Of a stretch of 33,745 nucleotides of DNA, positions 15,420 through 23,052 are shown in pieces. Below the pieces are notes generated by a model. The model was not told the DNA's origin. It made no database searches and saw only the letters and a list, made by a program, of their open reading frames with translations. A program made the position numbers and the translations under genes. The DNA is from an uncultured Acetatifactor sp. (lineage in GTDB: Bacteria > Bacillota > Clostridia > Lachnospirales > Lachnospiraceae): the NCBI GenBank assembly GCA_934394815.1, contig CAKRRD010000037.1, forward strand, positions 1-33,745, in the 5' to 3' direction. Numbering within the stretch: position 1 is the first letter of the stretch; every line of letters begins with the position of its first letter.

Positions 15420-16205
15420 TTAGATGATGTGCTTTTCTTTGAATTTAGCCACAATGTAAGCTGCTCCGTCTTCAGGGGAATCGGGAACGATCTTCTCACC
15501 TGCGCCCTTACGAACCTTATCGGATGCCTTTGCGATCTTGGTAGGAGATCCCTTCAGACCAAGGTTGCTGTCGTCAACATCTTTCAGATCAGCTCTGCCC
15601 CAGGTAGTGATCTCTGCCTTGCAGGCATCGAAGATTCCGCCGGGAGTCATGTAACGAGGCTTATTCAGTTCGGACAATGCAGTGATCAGGCAGGGCATCT
15701 TGGCTTCTACCACATGATATCTGTCATCATACTGTCTCTGAACGATCACCTTGTCTCCCTCAACCTTGATGTCCTGTGCATAGGAGATTACAGGAAGTCC
15801 CAGATGCTCAGCGATCTGAGGACCAACCTGTGCGGTATCACCGTCGATTGCCTGACGTCCGGTAATGATCAGATCATAATCGATATTTCTCAGTGCACCT
15901 GCGATGGTGGTGGAAGTAGCCCAGGTATCAGCACCGCCCAGTACTCTGTCGGTAACCAGGATTGCATTGTCAGCGCCCATAGCCAGTGCCTCACGAAGGG
16001 CATCTGCTGCCTTGGGAAGACCCATGGTCAGTACGGTAACTTCTGCGCCGAACTCATCCTTCAGCTTCAGTGCAGCTTCCAGACCAGCCTTATCATCGGG
16101 ATTCATGATAGCAAGCATTGCGCCTCTGTCAAGAGTTCCGTCAGGATTGAATTTAACACCGCCCTTGGTATCGGGCACCTGCTTAATACAAACAACAATC
16201 TTCAT
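15420..16205 (-). CDS. etfB: Electron transfer flavoprotein, beta subunit
   Basis: 261 residues, usual EtfB length, with AAGGAG before the ATG. The start MKIVVCIKQVPDT, the NPDDKAGLEAALKLKDE segment, LTMGLPKAADALREALAMGA, and the beta signature YDLIITGRQAIDGDTAQVGP (about 115-134) place it firmly. In bifurcating enzymes this subunit carries the second flavin that splits the NADH electron pair. It lies between bcd and etfA, 51 bp after bcd. Confidence 0.95.
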   Translation of the reverse strand: MKIVVCIKQVPDTKGGVKFNPDGTLDRGAMLAIMNPDDKAGLEAALKLKDEFGAEVTVLTMGLPKAADALREALAMGADNAILVTDRVLGGADTWATSTTIAGALRNIDYDLIITGRQAIDGDTAQVGPQIAEHLGLPVISYAQDIKVEGDKVIVQRQYDDRYHVVEAKMPCLITALSELNKPRYMTPGGIFDACKAEITTWGRADLKDVDDSNLGLKGSPTKIAKASDKVRKGAGEKIVPDSPEDGAAYIVAKFKEKHII

Positions 16206-16256
16206 TGTATTTTCTCCTTACTTTTCTAATAAAATTTCCGACAAATGCCTGCTTGC

Positions 16257-17423
16257 TTATTTCAGCAGATCTGCGGAGATAACCATTCTCTGAACTTCGG
16301 AAGTACCCTCGTAGATCTCGGTGATCTTTGCATCACGCATCATACGTTCAACTTCGTACTCTCTGATGTAACCGTAACCACCGTGCAGCTGAACAGCCTT
16401 GGTAGTAACTTCCATAGCAACCTCAGCAGCATACAGCTTAGCCATAGCAGCTTCTACAGAGTAAGAGATCTTAGGATTGGTCTTGTACTCGTCCTTCTTG
16501 CGTGCAGCCTTGTATACCAACATCTTGGCAGCTTCCACCTTGGTAGCCATATCAGCCAGCTGGAACTGTGTATTCTGGAATCCGGAAATGGACTTTCCGA
16601 ACTGCTTTCTTTCCTTGGTGTAAGCAACGGTTCTCTCCAGAGCGCCTTCTGCAATACCCAGAGCCTGGGAAGCGATACCGATACGTCCGCCGTCCAGAGT
16701 GTGCATTGCGATCTTGAATCCCTGTCCCTGCTTACCAAGCATATTCTCCTTGGGGATACGGCAGTCGGTGAAGATCAGCTCGTAAGTGGAAGAACCCTTG
16801 ATACCCATCTTCTTCTCTTTGGTACCGAAGGTAAATCCGGGAGTACCTTTCTCAACGATAAAGGAAGAAATCTCCTTCATCTTTCTGCCTCTCTTCTCTA
16901 CGATACCGGTAACTGCGATAACAATATATACATCAGCTTCTTTACCATTGGTGATGAAGCACTTGGAACCATTGATGACCCACTCATCGCCATCTAATAC
17001 AGCCTTGGTCTGCTGACCCTGGGCATCGGTACCTGCACCGGGCTCGGTCAGACCGAAAGCACCGATCTTACGGCCGCTTGCCAGATCGGGAACATATTTC
17101 TTCTTCTGATCCTCAGTACCGAAGGTCATGATAGGATCGATACACAGAGAGGTATGTGCGGATACGATAACGCCGGTGGTTGCACAAACCTTGGAAAGCT
17201 CCTCAACACACATAGCGTAGGTCAGGGTATCACAGCCCTGTCCGCCGTACTCCTTGGGAACGGGAATTCCCATGAAGCCGTACTTAGCCATCTTCTCAAC
17301 GGTCTCTCTGGGGAAGGTTTCGGTCTCGTCAACTTCCTGCGCAAGAGGTTTTACTTCGTTCTCGGCGAACTCTTTGAACAGCTGTCTCGCCATCTCATGC
17401 TCTTTGGATAATGTAAAATCCAT
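16257..17423 (-). CDS. bcd: Butyryl-CoA dehydrogenase (short-chain acyl-CoA dehydrogenase)
   Basis: 388 residues, with GGAGG before the ATG. It reduces crotonyl-CoA to butyryl-CoA with FAD. The visible marks are FGLTEPGAGTDAQGQQT (flavin/substrate loop), DGDEWVINGSKCFITNG, GGRIGIASQALGIAEGAL, QLHGGYGYIREYEVERMMRD and ITEIYEGTSEVQR, in which Glu372 sits at the catalytic-base position of short-chain dehydrogenases. Context with etfB and etfA directly after it indicates the Bcd-Etf complex. A 14-bp hairpin lies in the 96-bp gap before it, so its expression may differ from that of hbd upstream. Confidence 0.95.
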   Translation of the reverse strand: MDFTLSKEHEMARQLFKEFAENEVKPLAQEVDETETFPRETVEKMAKYGFMGIPVPKEYGGQGCDTLTYAMCVEELSKVCATTGVIVSAHTSLCIDPIMTFGTEDQKKKYVPDLASGRKIGAFGLTEPGAGTDAQGQQTKAVLDGDEWVINGSKCFITNGKEADVYIVIAVTGIVEKRGRKMKEISSFIVEKGTPGFTFGTKEKKMGIKGSSTYELIFTDCRIPKENMLGKQGQGFKIAMHTLDGGRIGIASQALGIAEGALERTVAYTKERKQFGKSISGFQNTQFQLADMATKVEAAKMLVYKAARKKDEYKTNPKISYSVEAAMAKLYAAEVAMEVTTKAVQLHGGYGYIREYEVERMMRDAKITEIYEGTSEVQRMVISADLLK

Positions 17424-17472
17424 GATGTTAATCCTCCATTGTTATTATACTTGGTTGTAATTATGAACTCAG

Positions 17473-17504
17473 ACTGTTCCGAGCCGTCGCCGGCCCAGAA
17501 CAGT
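17473..17504 (-). other. Intercistronic hairpin between hbd and bcd
   Basis: On the minus strand ACTGTTC/GAACAGT arms continue through a T-G pair into GGGCCG/CGGCTC, giving 14 paired positions closed by a GCGA (GNRA) loop. No T run follows (CTGAGTTCATAA). This fits an mRNA processing or stabilising element rather than a terminator. Confidence 0.65.
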
Positions 17505-17519
17505 TATTTACCATCTGCC

Positions 17520-18392
17520 TTACTGTGCGTCCACAGGAGTCTTGGTGCGGTCTGCATTGTATACATAGAAGCCCTTGCCGGTCTTCACACCAAGGTTGCC
17601 GCCGCGAACCATCTTACGGATCAGAGGACATGCACGATACTTGCTGTCACCGGTCTCCTTGTAGAGAACATCCATGATAGCAAGGCAGATATCCAGACCT
17701 ACGAAGTCACCCAGTTCCAGGGGTCCCATGGGATGATTAGCACCCAGCTTCATAGCGGCATCAATACCTGCGATATCGGATACACCTTCCATCTTGATGA
17801 AAGCTGCTTCGTTGATCATAGGGATCAGGATACGGTTAACTACAAAGCCTGCTGCCTCGTTTACCTGTACGGGAGTCTTGCCGATCTCTTCAGAGATCTT
17901 CTTGATGGTATCCACGGTCTCTGCGGGAGTATTCACGCCTGCAATTACCTCTACCAGCTTCATGCGGTCTGCGGGATTGAAGAAGTGCATACCGATCATA
18001 GGACGGGTCAGTCCGTTGCCGATCTCGGTAATGGAAAGGCTGGAGGTGTTGGAAGCGAATACACACTCGGGCTTGCAGATCTTGTCCAGCTCACCGAAGG
18101 TGGTCTTCTTAACTTCCATGTTCTCAAATGCAGCTTCTACGATCAGATCGCAGTCTGCACACAGATCTTCCTTCAGACCCGGAGTGATCTTGGCTACGAT
18201 AGCGTCAACTGCTTCCTGAGTCATCTTTCCTTTTTCTACCAGTCTTGCATAGCCTTTTACAATCTTGGCCTTGCCGCCCTCAGCCCATTCCTGCTTGATA
18301 TCGCAGAGAGCAACTTCATATCCGTCTACCTGAGCAAATGCCTTTGCAATGCCCTGTCCCATAGTACCTGCACCGATAATACCTACTTTCAT
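17520..18392 (-). CDS. hbd: 3-hydroxybutyryl-CoA dehydrogenase
   Basis: 290 residues, with CAGGAGG before the ATG. It reduces acetoacetyl-CoA to 3-hydroxybutyryl-CoA. The Rossmann motif GAGTMGQGIA is at residues 7-16; EAAFENMEVK, ASNTSSLSI (conserved Ser), GMHFFNPADRMKLVE (catalytic His-Glu region), NEAAGFVVNRIL and the C-terminal HPMGPLELGDFVGLD follow. Length and motifs match the clostridial enzyme. It is third in the operon, 40 bp after crt. Confidence 0.95.
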   Translation of the reverse strand: MKVGIIGAGTMGQGIAKAFAQVDGYEVALCDIKQEWAEGGKAKIVKGYARLVEKGKMTQEAVDAIVAKITPGLKEDLCADCDLIVEAAFENMEVKKTTFGELDKICKPECVFASNTSSLSITEIGNGLTRPMIGMHFFNPADRMKLVEVIAGVNTPAETVDTIKKISEEIGKTPVQVNEAAGFVVNRILIPMINEAAFIKMEGVSDIAGIDAAMKLGANHPMGPLELGDFVGLDICLAIMDVLYKETGDSKYRACPLIRKMVRGGNLGVKTGKGFYVYNADRTKTPVDAQ

Positions 18393-18432
18393 GGTAAATC
18401 CTCCTGATTTTTATACTTTTATTTCGTAATGA

Positions 18433-19257
18433 TTAGCAGTTCTTAAAAGGCTCTTTTACCTTCTCCTTGTTCTTGTCAAGGAAGAAAGCCATGCCGTACT
18501 TCTGATCTTCTGTTTCGAAGCAGTCACCAAACAGCTTCTCCTCGATGACTACTGCCTGATCCATATCTGCATCCAGGCCATCGTTAATAGCCTTCTTGCA
18601 GTTGCGGACTGCGATGGGAGCGTTCTTTGCAATGGTGGCTGCCATCTTCTGTGCTGCTGCCAGCATTACTTCCTGTGCGCTCTTTACAACATTACCGTCT
18701 GCATCCACTTCCGCGCTGTATACTTCATTTACCAGACCGATTCTGTAAGCGTCTGCCGCCTTGATATTGCGTGCGGTGTAGATCATCTGCTTTGCCATGC
18801 CTGCACCTACCAGACGAGCCAGTCTCTGGGTTCCGCCGAAGCCGGGAGTAATTCCCAGTCCTACTTCGGGCTGTCCGAAGACTGCATTGTCAGAACAGAT
18901 TCTGATGTCACAGCTCATGGAAATCTCGCATCCACCGCCCAGAGCGAAGCCATTCACTGCAGCGATCACAGGAATGGGGAAAGTCTCGATCTTGCGGAAT
19001 ACATCGTTACCCTTCTTACCGAAGGCTTCGCCCTCCGCCTTGGTCAGGCTGCTCATCTCTCCGATATCTGCGCCTGCTACGAAAGACTTGGTACCTGCAC
19101 CGGTGATCACCAGGCAGCGGACCGTTGCCAGATCTACTGCATCCAATGCAGCGTTCAGTTCATCCAGCACCTGAGAGTTCAGAGCGTTCAGTGCTTTCTC
19201 TCGGTTGATGGTGATCGTTGCCACATTGCCATTCTGCTCATACAAAATGTAATCCAT
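18433..19257 (-). CDS. crt: 3-hydroxybutyryl-CoA dehydratase (crotonase)
   Basis: 274 residues, with GAGGT before the ATG. It dehydrates 3-hydroxybutyryl-CoA to crotonyl-CoA. Crotonase marks: NREKALNALN (18-27), FVAGADIGEM (59-68, oxyanion region), NGFALGGGCEISMSCD with Glu111, and GQPEVGLGITPGFGGTQR with Glu131, the catalytic pair. It is about 12-15 residues longer than most bacterial crotonases: an extra stretch near residues 186-195 (AEVDADGNVVKS) and a tail ending EPFKNC. It is second in the operon, 89 bp after thl. Confidence 0.93.
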   Translation of the reverse strand: MDYILYEQNGNVATITINREKALNALNSQVLDELNAALDAVDLATVRCLVITGAGTKSFVAGADIGEMSSLTKAEGEAFGKKGNDVFRKIETFPIPVIAAVNGFALGGGCEISMSCDIRICSDNAVFGQPEVGLGITPGFGGTQRLARLVGAGMAKQMIYTARNIKAADAYRIGLVNEVYSAEVDADGNVVKSAQEVMLAAAQKMAATIAKNAPIAVRNCKKAINDGLDADMDQAVVIEEKLFGDCFETEDQKYGMAFFLDKNKEKVKEPFKNC

Positions 19258-19306
19258 TTTTTTACCTCATTTCACATTTCAGTTTGTGTTTTCAAAACCA
19301 CACTAA

Positions 19307-19327
19307 GGCGATAGAGATTCTACCGCC
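19307..19327 (-). other. Intercistronic hairpin between thl and crt
   Basis: 9-bp arms GGCGATAGA (19307-19315) and TCTACCGCC (19319-19327) with one G-T pair and a 3-nt loop. There is no T run on the minus strand. A second, weaker dyad (GTGTTTTC/AAAACCAC) follows at about 19285-19302, just before the crt ribosome site. Confidence 0.45.
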
Positions 19328-19346
19328 CCAGCGAATCGTTATTGAA

Positions 19347-20531
19347 TTAATCCTCGATCTTAACGATGGTGGAGCATCCCATACCACCGCCGATGCACAG
19401 AGTAGCCAGACCGGTCTTGGCGCCTCTTGCCTGCATCTCATGCAGCAGAGTTACCAGGATACGACATCCGGAAGCTCCTACGGGATGGCCCAGTGCGATA
19501 GCACCGCCGTTGGGGTTCAGCTGCTTGTCTACGTCGATACCCAGTTCCTTGCCAACTGCTACGGACTGTGCTGCGAATGCTTCATTCGCTTCGATGATAT
19601 CGAAGTCTTCGATCTTCATACCGGTCTTAGCCATTACCTTCTTGGTGGAAGCTACAGGACCGATACCCATAACCTCGGGACGAACGCCTGCCAGAGCGCC
19701 TGCTACAAAAGTAGCCATAGGCTTAACACCCAGCTCCTTAGCCTTCTCTTCGCTCATAACAACGATAGCTGCTGCGCCGTCGTTGATACCGGAAGCGTTA
19801 CCTGCGGTAACGAATCCGCCGGGATTGATGGCACGAAGCTTAGCCAGACCTTCGATGGTAGAACCATGGCGAGGGCCTTCATCCGTATCGAATACGATGG
19901 TCTCCTTTTTCTTCTTCACTTCCACGGGAACGATCTCTGCCTTGAAGGCACCGTTCTTCTGAGCTTCTTCTGCCTTTAACTGGCTCTTTAATGCGAACTC
20001 ATCCAGTTCTTCACGGGTAAGTCCCCACTCTTCGCAGATATTGTCTGCGGTCTTGATCATATGATAATCATTGAAAGCATCCCAAAGTGCATCTTTGATC
20101 ATGGTATCTACCATGGTTGCGTTACCCATACGATATCCGTAACGTCCCTGAGGAATTGCGTAAGGAGCCATGGACATGTTCTCCATACCACCTGCTACTA
20201 CGATGTCAGCATCCCCAGCCATAATCATCTGTGCTGCCTGATTTACGCAGTTCAGACCGGAACCACATACCACGTTCATGGTAACTGCGGGAACTTCGAT
20301 GGGCAGTCCTGCCTTGATAGCTGCCTGACGTGCTACGTTCTGTCCCTGGCCAGCCTGGATTACGCATCCCATATATACCTGGTCAACTGCTTCAGGAGCA
20401 ACGCCTGCTCTCTTCAGAGCCTCCTTGATAACGATTGCGCCCAGCTCCGGTGCAGGAGTTGTGCTTAAGGTTCCGCCCATTGTACCGATTGCGGTACGGC
20501 AAGCGCCTGCTAATACAACTTTCTTTGCCAT
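19347..20531 (-). CDS. thlA: Acetyl-CoA C-acetyltransferase (thiolase)
   Basis: 394 residues from ATG 20531, with GGAGG 9 nt upstream; the 15-nt longer frame reads through that site. It condenses two acetyl-CoA to acetoacetyl-CoA. The nucleophile is Cys89 in [37 protein letters not shown] (catalytic His) and the second Cys in CIGGGMGCS complete the thiolase active site. It is first gene of the butyryl-CoA operon, with its own promoter and a Rex-like operator. It is a biosynthetic thiolase by context; sequence alone does not exclude degradation. Confidence 0.95.
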   Translation of the reverse strand: MAKKVVLAGACRTAIGTMGGTLSTTPAPELGAIVIKEALKRAGVAPEAVDQVYMGCVIQAGQGQNVARQAAIKAGLPIEVPAVTMNVVCGSGLNCVNQAAQMIMAGDADIVVAGGMENMSMAPYAIPQGRYGYRMGNATMVDTMIKDALWDAFNDYHMIKTADNICEEWGLTREELDEFALKSQLKAEEAQKNGAFKAEIVPVEVKKKKETIVFDTDEGPRHGSTIEGLAKLRAINPGGFVTAGNASGINDGAAAIVVMSEEKAKELGVKPMATFVAGALAGVRPEVMGIGPVASTKKVMAKTGMKIEDFDIIEANEAFAAQSVAVGKELGIDVDKQLNPNGGAIALGHPVGASGCRILVTLLHEMQARGAKTGLATLCIGGGMGCSTIVKIED

Positions 20532-20615
20532 TTGTTTGTCCTCCACTTTTTTTGTTTTCGTTTGGTTTGCTTTCTGAAATGTAGATTGTTATTTTTTTAT
20601 CATTTCACTGTCCCC

Positions 20616-20667
20616 ATTTTAACATAGCGAAATCTGTTTTGCAATGCTTTTGTCAAAAAAATAACAA
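20616..20667 (-). promoter_or_regulatory. Promoter of the butyryl-CoA operon with Rex-like operator
   Basis: Minus strand TTGCAA (20644-20639), 17-bp spacer, TAAAAT (20621-20616); the leader is about 78 nt. Directly upstream, 20650-20667 reads TTGTCAAAAAAATAACAA on the plus strand. It matches 12 of 14 fixed bases of the clostridial Rex site TTGTTAA-N4-TTAACAA. Rex is known to control thl/crt-bcd genes by NADH/NAD+ in clostridia. No rex gene is in the window. Confidence 0.6.
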
Positions 20668-20691
20668 AATAACAAATGAAATTTTTAGAAA

Positions 20692-21732
20692 TCAGAATTC
20701 CCGGATTTTCGTGGTGCGGATCCATTCTTTTGTTCCCTCGACCTTCCGCACTTCCTGCGTGTGTTTTGCCAGGAATCTTGTCAGCGGATAGACATCGATC
20801 CAGATCTCGTTATCGCTCTCTTTTTGTGCTTCATCAAAGACCAGTTCCAGTCCCCAGTGCAGGTGGGTTACTTCTATATTATTCACATTCTCTTTGGTGC
20901 TGTAGCCGGTGTGGCCCATATAGCCGATCACATCCCCCGCCGTCACCACACTGCCTTCTTCCAGTCCTTCCGCGTAGGGGTAATTCTGGCGCAGATGGGC
21001 ATAGTAATAGTAACGTTTTTTATCAAAACTGCGGATACCGATACGCCAGCCGCCGTACTGGTTCCAGCCCAGCGCTTCCACAGTGCCGGACTCGATTGCG
21101 ACAATGGGTGTACCCACAAGTCCCATCATGTCATGTCCCAGATGCCTTCGTCTGTATCCATAGCTTCTTCCCGCTCCGAAATCATCGTAATGCGTATAGT
21201 CAAATCCCCGCGCAATGGGACAATATCCTTTCAGACCGTACTTTTTCTGTGTGATGATCTGCCCGTCTTCCCCGGTGGCCTCCGCCTCATATTCTCCCAC
21301 CAGTCCTCCCAGCGCCGCACTGTAGGCTTCCAGATAATAGGGATAGTATTTCATATCTTTCGTGAGAGTTTCTATCTGCGTCTCTCCCTCCGCCAGCTTC
21401 TCTGCTGTCTCCTCCAGGATCTTCAGCGCCTTTTTGTCAAATTCCCCGCCGGTTCTGGCCGCGGTATATGCAAGCAAAGGGATCCATTCCACATGATGTT
21501 CGGTGTCAAACGTATCCACATCCCAGTCATAGGCCTGACAGAGTGCTTCATAAGATACTGTAAAATCCACCCATTTGATGTAATCCTTTCCCGCCGATGA
21601 AGTTGCGGTAACCACCGCCTGTTCCCCACCTTCTGTCCGTCCCGCTGCCCGGAGCAGAAATACTCCCATCACTAATAATAGAAGAAGCACCTCTGTCCGG
21701 ATCCCTGCCCGCAGTCTTTTTTCCCTGTTCAT
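20692..21732 (-). CDS. M23 family metallopeptidase, membrane-anchored
   Basis: 346 residues. A basic start (MNREKRLRAGIR) and one hydrophobic segment (about 14-30) make a signal anchor, so the rest is outside the cell. A helical/linker region of about 140 residues precedes the LytM/M23 domain, where the Zn ligands can be placed: His197 and Asp201 (HLGHD), and His292 in THLHWGLE, with the catalytic histidine of YYAHL (246). GTPIVAIESGTVEALG and VVTAGDVIGYMGHTG are typical core strands. It should cut peptidoglycan cross-bridges. SpoIIQ-like roles in sporulation are possible but not shown. It lies upstream of the thl promoter in the same direction with no clear terminator. Confidence 0.85.
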   Translation of the reverse strand: MNREKRLRAGIRTEVLLLLLVMGVFLLRAAGRTEGGEQAVVTATSSAGKDYIKWVDFTVSYEALCQAYDWDVDTFDTEHHVEWIPLLAYTAARTGGEFDKKALKILEETAEKLAEGETQIETLTKDMKYYPYYLEAYSAALGGLVGEYEAEATGEDGQIITQKKYGLKGYCPIARGFDYTHYDDFGAGRSYGYRRRHLGHDMMGLVGTPIVAIESGTVEALGWNQYGGWRIGIRSFDKKRYYYYAHLRQNYPYAEGLEEGSVVTAGDVIGYMGHTGYSTKENVNNIEVTHLHWGLELVFDEAQKESDNEIWIDVYPLTRFLAKHTQEVRKVEGTKEWIRTTKIREF

Positions 21733-21824
21733 TCCTGTTTCGTCCTCTGCCGTCCGTTCCTCCCTATAGGTTATGTTCGGAATTTTTCCGGTATTCTGTC
21801 AATTCCAAAATGAGGCATACAAGA

Positions 21825-21853
21825 ACAGCCTGCCGGGGATTCCGACAGGCTGT
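21825..21853 (-). terminator. Hairpin after hpf
   Basis: Arms ACAGCCTG (21825-21832) and CAGGCTGT (21846-21853), extended by three further pairs past one mismatch. On the minus strand it is followed by TCTTGTATG, a weak run. It lies 32 bp after the hpf stop and is the only stem in the gap to the M23 gene. Confidence 0.5.
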
Positions 21854-21884
21854 AAATTGGTCTTTATTTAATTTTCTGTCCGGT

Positions 21885-22412
21885 TTATACTTCCGGCTCA
21901 ATCAGTCCGTAGGTATCGCCTTTTCTCTTGTACACTACGTTTACCTGATCTGTCTCTGCGTTGCAGAATACGAAGAAGTTGTGTCCCAACAGTTCCATCT
22001 GGATGCAGGCATCTTCGGGATACATGGGCTTGATATCGAACTTCTTGGTACGAACGATCTTGATCTCGTCATCATCTGTGTAGTCATTCTCTACATAGGC
22101 TTTGCTGAAAGAAGCTGCCGCCTGCTGTTTGTCAACGATCTTGTTCTTATATTTTTTCAACTGTCTCTCAATGATCTCTTCCACCAGATCAATGGATACA
22201 TACATATCGTTGCTTACCTGCTCCGAACGGATAATGCTTCCCTTTACCGGAATGGTCACCTCAATTTTCTGACGTTCTTTTTCAACGCTTAATGTTACAT
22301 GTACTTCTGTGTCGGGATTGAAATACTTGTCCAGCTTGCCGATCTTTTCCTCCACTGCTGCTCTTAATCCTGGTGTAACTTCGATGTTTCTGCCAACAAT
22401 AATAAACTTCAT
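21885..22412 (-). CDS. hpf: Ribosome hibernation promoting factor, long form
   Basis: 175 residues from ATG 22412, with GAAGGGA about 9 nt upstream. Residues 1-100 are the S30AE/YfiA domain (MKFIIVGRNIEVTPGLR, KLDKYF, VHVTLSVEKERQKIEVTI, DMYVSIDLVEEIIERQLKKY) that binds the 30S decoding site. After an acidic linker, residues 118-175 (VRTKKFDIKPMYPEDACIQM, GHNFFVFCNAETDQVNVVYK) form the C-terminal domain that dimerises to give 100S ribosomes. This two-domain form is usual in Firmicutes. It has its own promoter and leader hairpin. Confidence 0.95.
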   Translation of the reverse strand: MKFIIVGRNIEVTPGLRAAVEEKIGKLDKYFNPDTEVHVTLSVEKERQKIEVTIPVKGSIIRSEQVSNDMYVSIDLVEEIIERQLKKYKNKIVDKQQAAASFSKAYVENDYTDDDEIKIVRTKKFDIKPMYPEDACIQMELLGHNFFVFCNAETDQVNVVYKRKGDTYGLIEPEV

Positions 22413-22481
22413 GCTGATCATCCCTTCCAAGTATTTATTTACAAGGCTTTATGTAGCATCCCTTGTATTTATTGTATAGTC

Positions 22482-22511
22482 ATTATAGCACAATAGCGCA
22501 GCTTTTTGCAA
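22482..22511 (-). promoter_or_regulatory. Promoter of hpf
   Basis: Minus strand TTGCAA (22511-22506), 18-bp spacer, TATAAT (22487-22482). The leader of about 63 nt contains a 6-bp dyad (ACAAGG/CCTTGT, about 22441-22466). Confidence 0.6.
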
Positions 22512-22662
22512 CAATTTAAGAAGTTTTTTACTTGTTTTTGACATTCTGTACGTCAACCCAAAAATCGACAAATCATGTCAATTTTTGAATTTTATTACAT
22601 GTTCACAAAACATTTGTTCCTGTTTTTTCGTAAATTTGTCCTCCCGGAAGCACCGTTTTTTC

Positions 22663-22733
22663 TGTGGATAATGTGTATAACTTGGTGTATAAGTAACTTT
22701 TATCCCATTTTGTGGCATTTTTGATGTGGATAA
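22663..22733 (+). promoter_or_regulatory. Cluster of DnaA boxes
   Basis: Four 9-mers in the same orientation fit TGTGNATAA (reverse of TTATNCACA): 22663-22671 TGTGGATAA, 22672-22680 TGTGTATAA directly abutting it, 22684-22692 GGTGTATAA with one mismatch, and 22725-22733 TGTGGATAA. AT-rich DNA flanks them. dnaA and dnaN are not in the window, so this is not obviously oriC. Confidence 0.55.
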
Positions 22734-22996
22734 CTTATTTTGTATTTCAATTGTTTTTCTATCGTTTTTACGTTTTCCTCACTTTTTTTGTATACTTTGT
22801 ATAGTTCTGTTTTGTCAATCCCAATTTCATCGCGTAACAATATTTTGACAAATTGCACAATTCATTATACAACTTATAGTTTTCTGTTCTGTAGACACTT
22901 AAGTTTCCCTTTCCCCACAGCCCCTGTCCCCACGGGAAATAGTCCACATGCCATGTACCATCCCGATTAAAAGCCCGATGATGTGCCTCCGCATAC

Positions 22997-23030
22997 GCAA
23001 AAAAGACACTGTGCGTTTCCACACAGTGCC
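22997..23030 (-). terminator. Terminator of the NlpC/P60 gene
   Basis: 7-bp arms CACTGTG (23007-23013) and CACAGTG (23022-23028). On the minus strand the stem is followed by TCTTTTTTGC. It lies about 25 bp after the gene stop. Confidence 0.75.
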
Positions 23031-23052
23031 TTGCAATTTCTGTTTTATTATA

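Larger units (their letters stand above)
22431..23052. other. 620-bp gene-free, AT-rich interval
   Basis: It holds the hpf promoter at its left end, several TGTCA/TGACA dyads at 22540-22590, the DnaA-box cluster at 22663-22733, and the terminator of the NlpC/P60 gene at 22997-23030. Between about 22740 and 22990 I see no supported gene. Confidence 0.6.

Noticed and set aside
14199..16229. 676-codon plus-strand open frame
   Set aside because: It lies antisense to etfA and etfB, which have full family motifs; composition is that of a shadow frame rich in Leu, Cys and Ser with no domain.
22768..23022. 84-codon minus-strand ORF after the NlpC/P60 gene
   Set aside because: Its ATG lies in the loop of that gene's terminator and there is no ribosome site; no recognisable motif.
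22431..23052. Chromosomal replication origin
   Set aside because: DnaA boxes are present but dnaA, dnaN and a clear unwinding element are not; reported only as a box cluster.
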